Assembly: GCA_023261465.1 (NCBI GenBank)
Contig: JAHFOW010000071.1
Span: 7,775-13,690 of the forward strand
Length of the DNA: 5,916 bases
Direction: 5' to 3'
From: Planctomycetota bacterium
Lineage (GTDB): Bacteria; Planctomycetota; Brocadiia; Brocadiales; Brocadiaceae
A program made the translations under genes and the position numbers. The notes beneath the pieces were generated by a model. The model ran no database searches and was not told the DNA's origin. It worked only from the letters and a program-made list of their open reading frames with translations. Below are positions 5,436 through 5,916 of the stretch, piece by piece; position 1 is the first letter of the stretch; every line of letters begins with the position of its first letter.

Positions 5436-5916
5436 GTTTCAATTCCTTATAGGTTCAATGAAAGAATACCTTATGTATATCCCCGCCAATTTTCTTGAAC
5501 GTTTCAATTCCTTATAGGTTCAATGAAAGCACCTATTTTTATCGTCACGCTGCCTGCCGTGCGGTGTTTCAATTCCTTATAGGTTCAATGAAAGTCGCTT
5601 GGCTTTAATAGGGGTTTATCCAGGTGGCATGTTTCAATTCCTTATAGGTTCAATGAAAGTAATTAACGTATTGATCGGCTTGAACTGTTTGCAGTTTCAA
5701 TTCCTTATAGGTTCAATGAAAGCACGACGGGCTTTGGAGATGGCAAGGGCGAGGTCTAGTTTCAATTCCTTATAGGTTCAAAGAAAGCACCTTCCACCGT
5801 TGACGTTCCGAGCATTTGTATAAGTTTCAATTCCTTATAGGTTCAATGAAAGTCTCTCGATTGGGATAACTTTTAGCGCCTTACCCTTCGTTTCAATTCC
5901 TTATAGGTTCAATGAA
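5436..5916 (-). CRISPR. CRISPR array, 8 repeats of 29 bases, open at the right edge
   Basis: Repeats start at 5436, 5501, 5566, 5631, 5694, 5759, 5824 and 5890; the last is cut by the window end after 27 bases. The plus-strand repeat begins GTTTCAATTCC and ends AGGTTCAATGAAAG. All copies are identical except the sixth, which has A for T at 5782. The seven spacers are 36, 36, 36, 34, 36, 36 and 37 bases and differ from one another. On the minus strand the repeat ends in GGAATTGAAAC. This matches the AUUGAAAC 5' handle of processed crRNAs in type I-B and some type III systems, so I infer leftward transcription with the leader beyond 5916. This is uncertain because the repeat ends are nearly symmetric (TTTCA and TGAAA). 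No cas gene is in the window, so the type cannot be fixed. Confidence 0.97.

Overview
The window comes from a moderately AT-rich bacterial chromosome that I cannot place firmly. Its contents are FAD-dependent thymidylate synthase (ThyX) rather than ThyA, a BtuR/CobA-type corrinoid adenosyltransferase, a KhtT/KhtU-like cation/proton antiporter pair, a membrane-anchored coiled-coil protein, interspersed palindromic repeats and a CRISPR array. This fits an environmental, possibly anaerobic, bacterium. An anammox-type planctomycete (Brocadiales) is a guess from general resemblance only.

Layout. Positions 1-974 hold a promoter and one plus-strand gene for a single-pass membrane protein with a long coiled coil. 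A strong, symmetric hairpin terminator follows (1001-1036). Positions 1160-3372 carry three minus-strand genes, read right to left: corrinoid adenosyltransferase, thyX, and an RsuA/RluB-type rRNA pseudouridine synthase. The last two are 31 bases apart and probably cotranscribed. A 223-base gap between the adenosyltransferase and thyX holds an 82-base REP-like palindrome plus fragments that look like common intergenic repeats. A 31-codon unassigned minus-strand ORF lies between the pseudouridine synthase and the terminator. Positions 3373-3553 are a divergent promoter region. Positions 3554-5225 hold the antiporter pair, overlapping by 14 bases. Positions 5226-5435 are non-coding with degenerate repeats. 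Positions 5436-5916 are a CRISPR array of eight 29-base repeats running off the right edge.

How the parts work together. The clearest functional unit is the antiporter pair: a soluble RCK_C-domain regulator translationally coupled to a CPA2-type membrane transporter, a layout typical of K+/H+ efflux systems gated by a cytosolic ligand. The minus-strand genes are housekeeping functions (dTMP synthesis, coenzyme B12 formation, rRNA modification) with no obvious shared pathway. The CRISPR array has no cas genes in view. Its repeat suggests a type I-B or III family array transcribed leftward, with leader and cas genes probably outside the window. I see no clear undescribed system. The items most worth a second look are the array, the REP-like element, the unknown coiled-coil protein and the 31-codon ORF.
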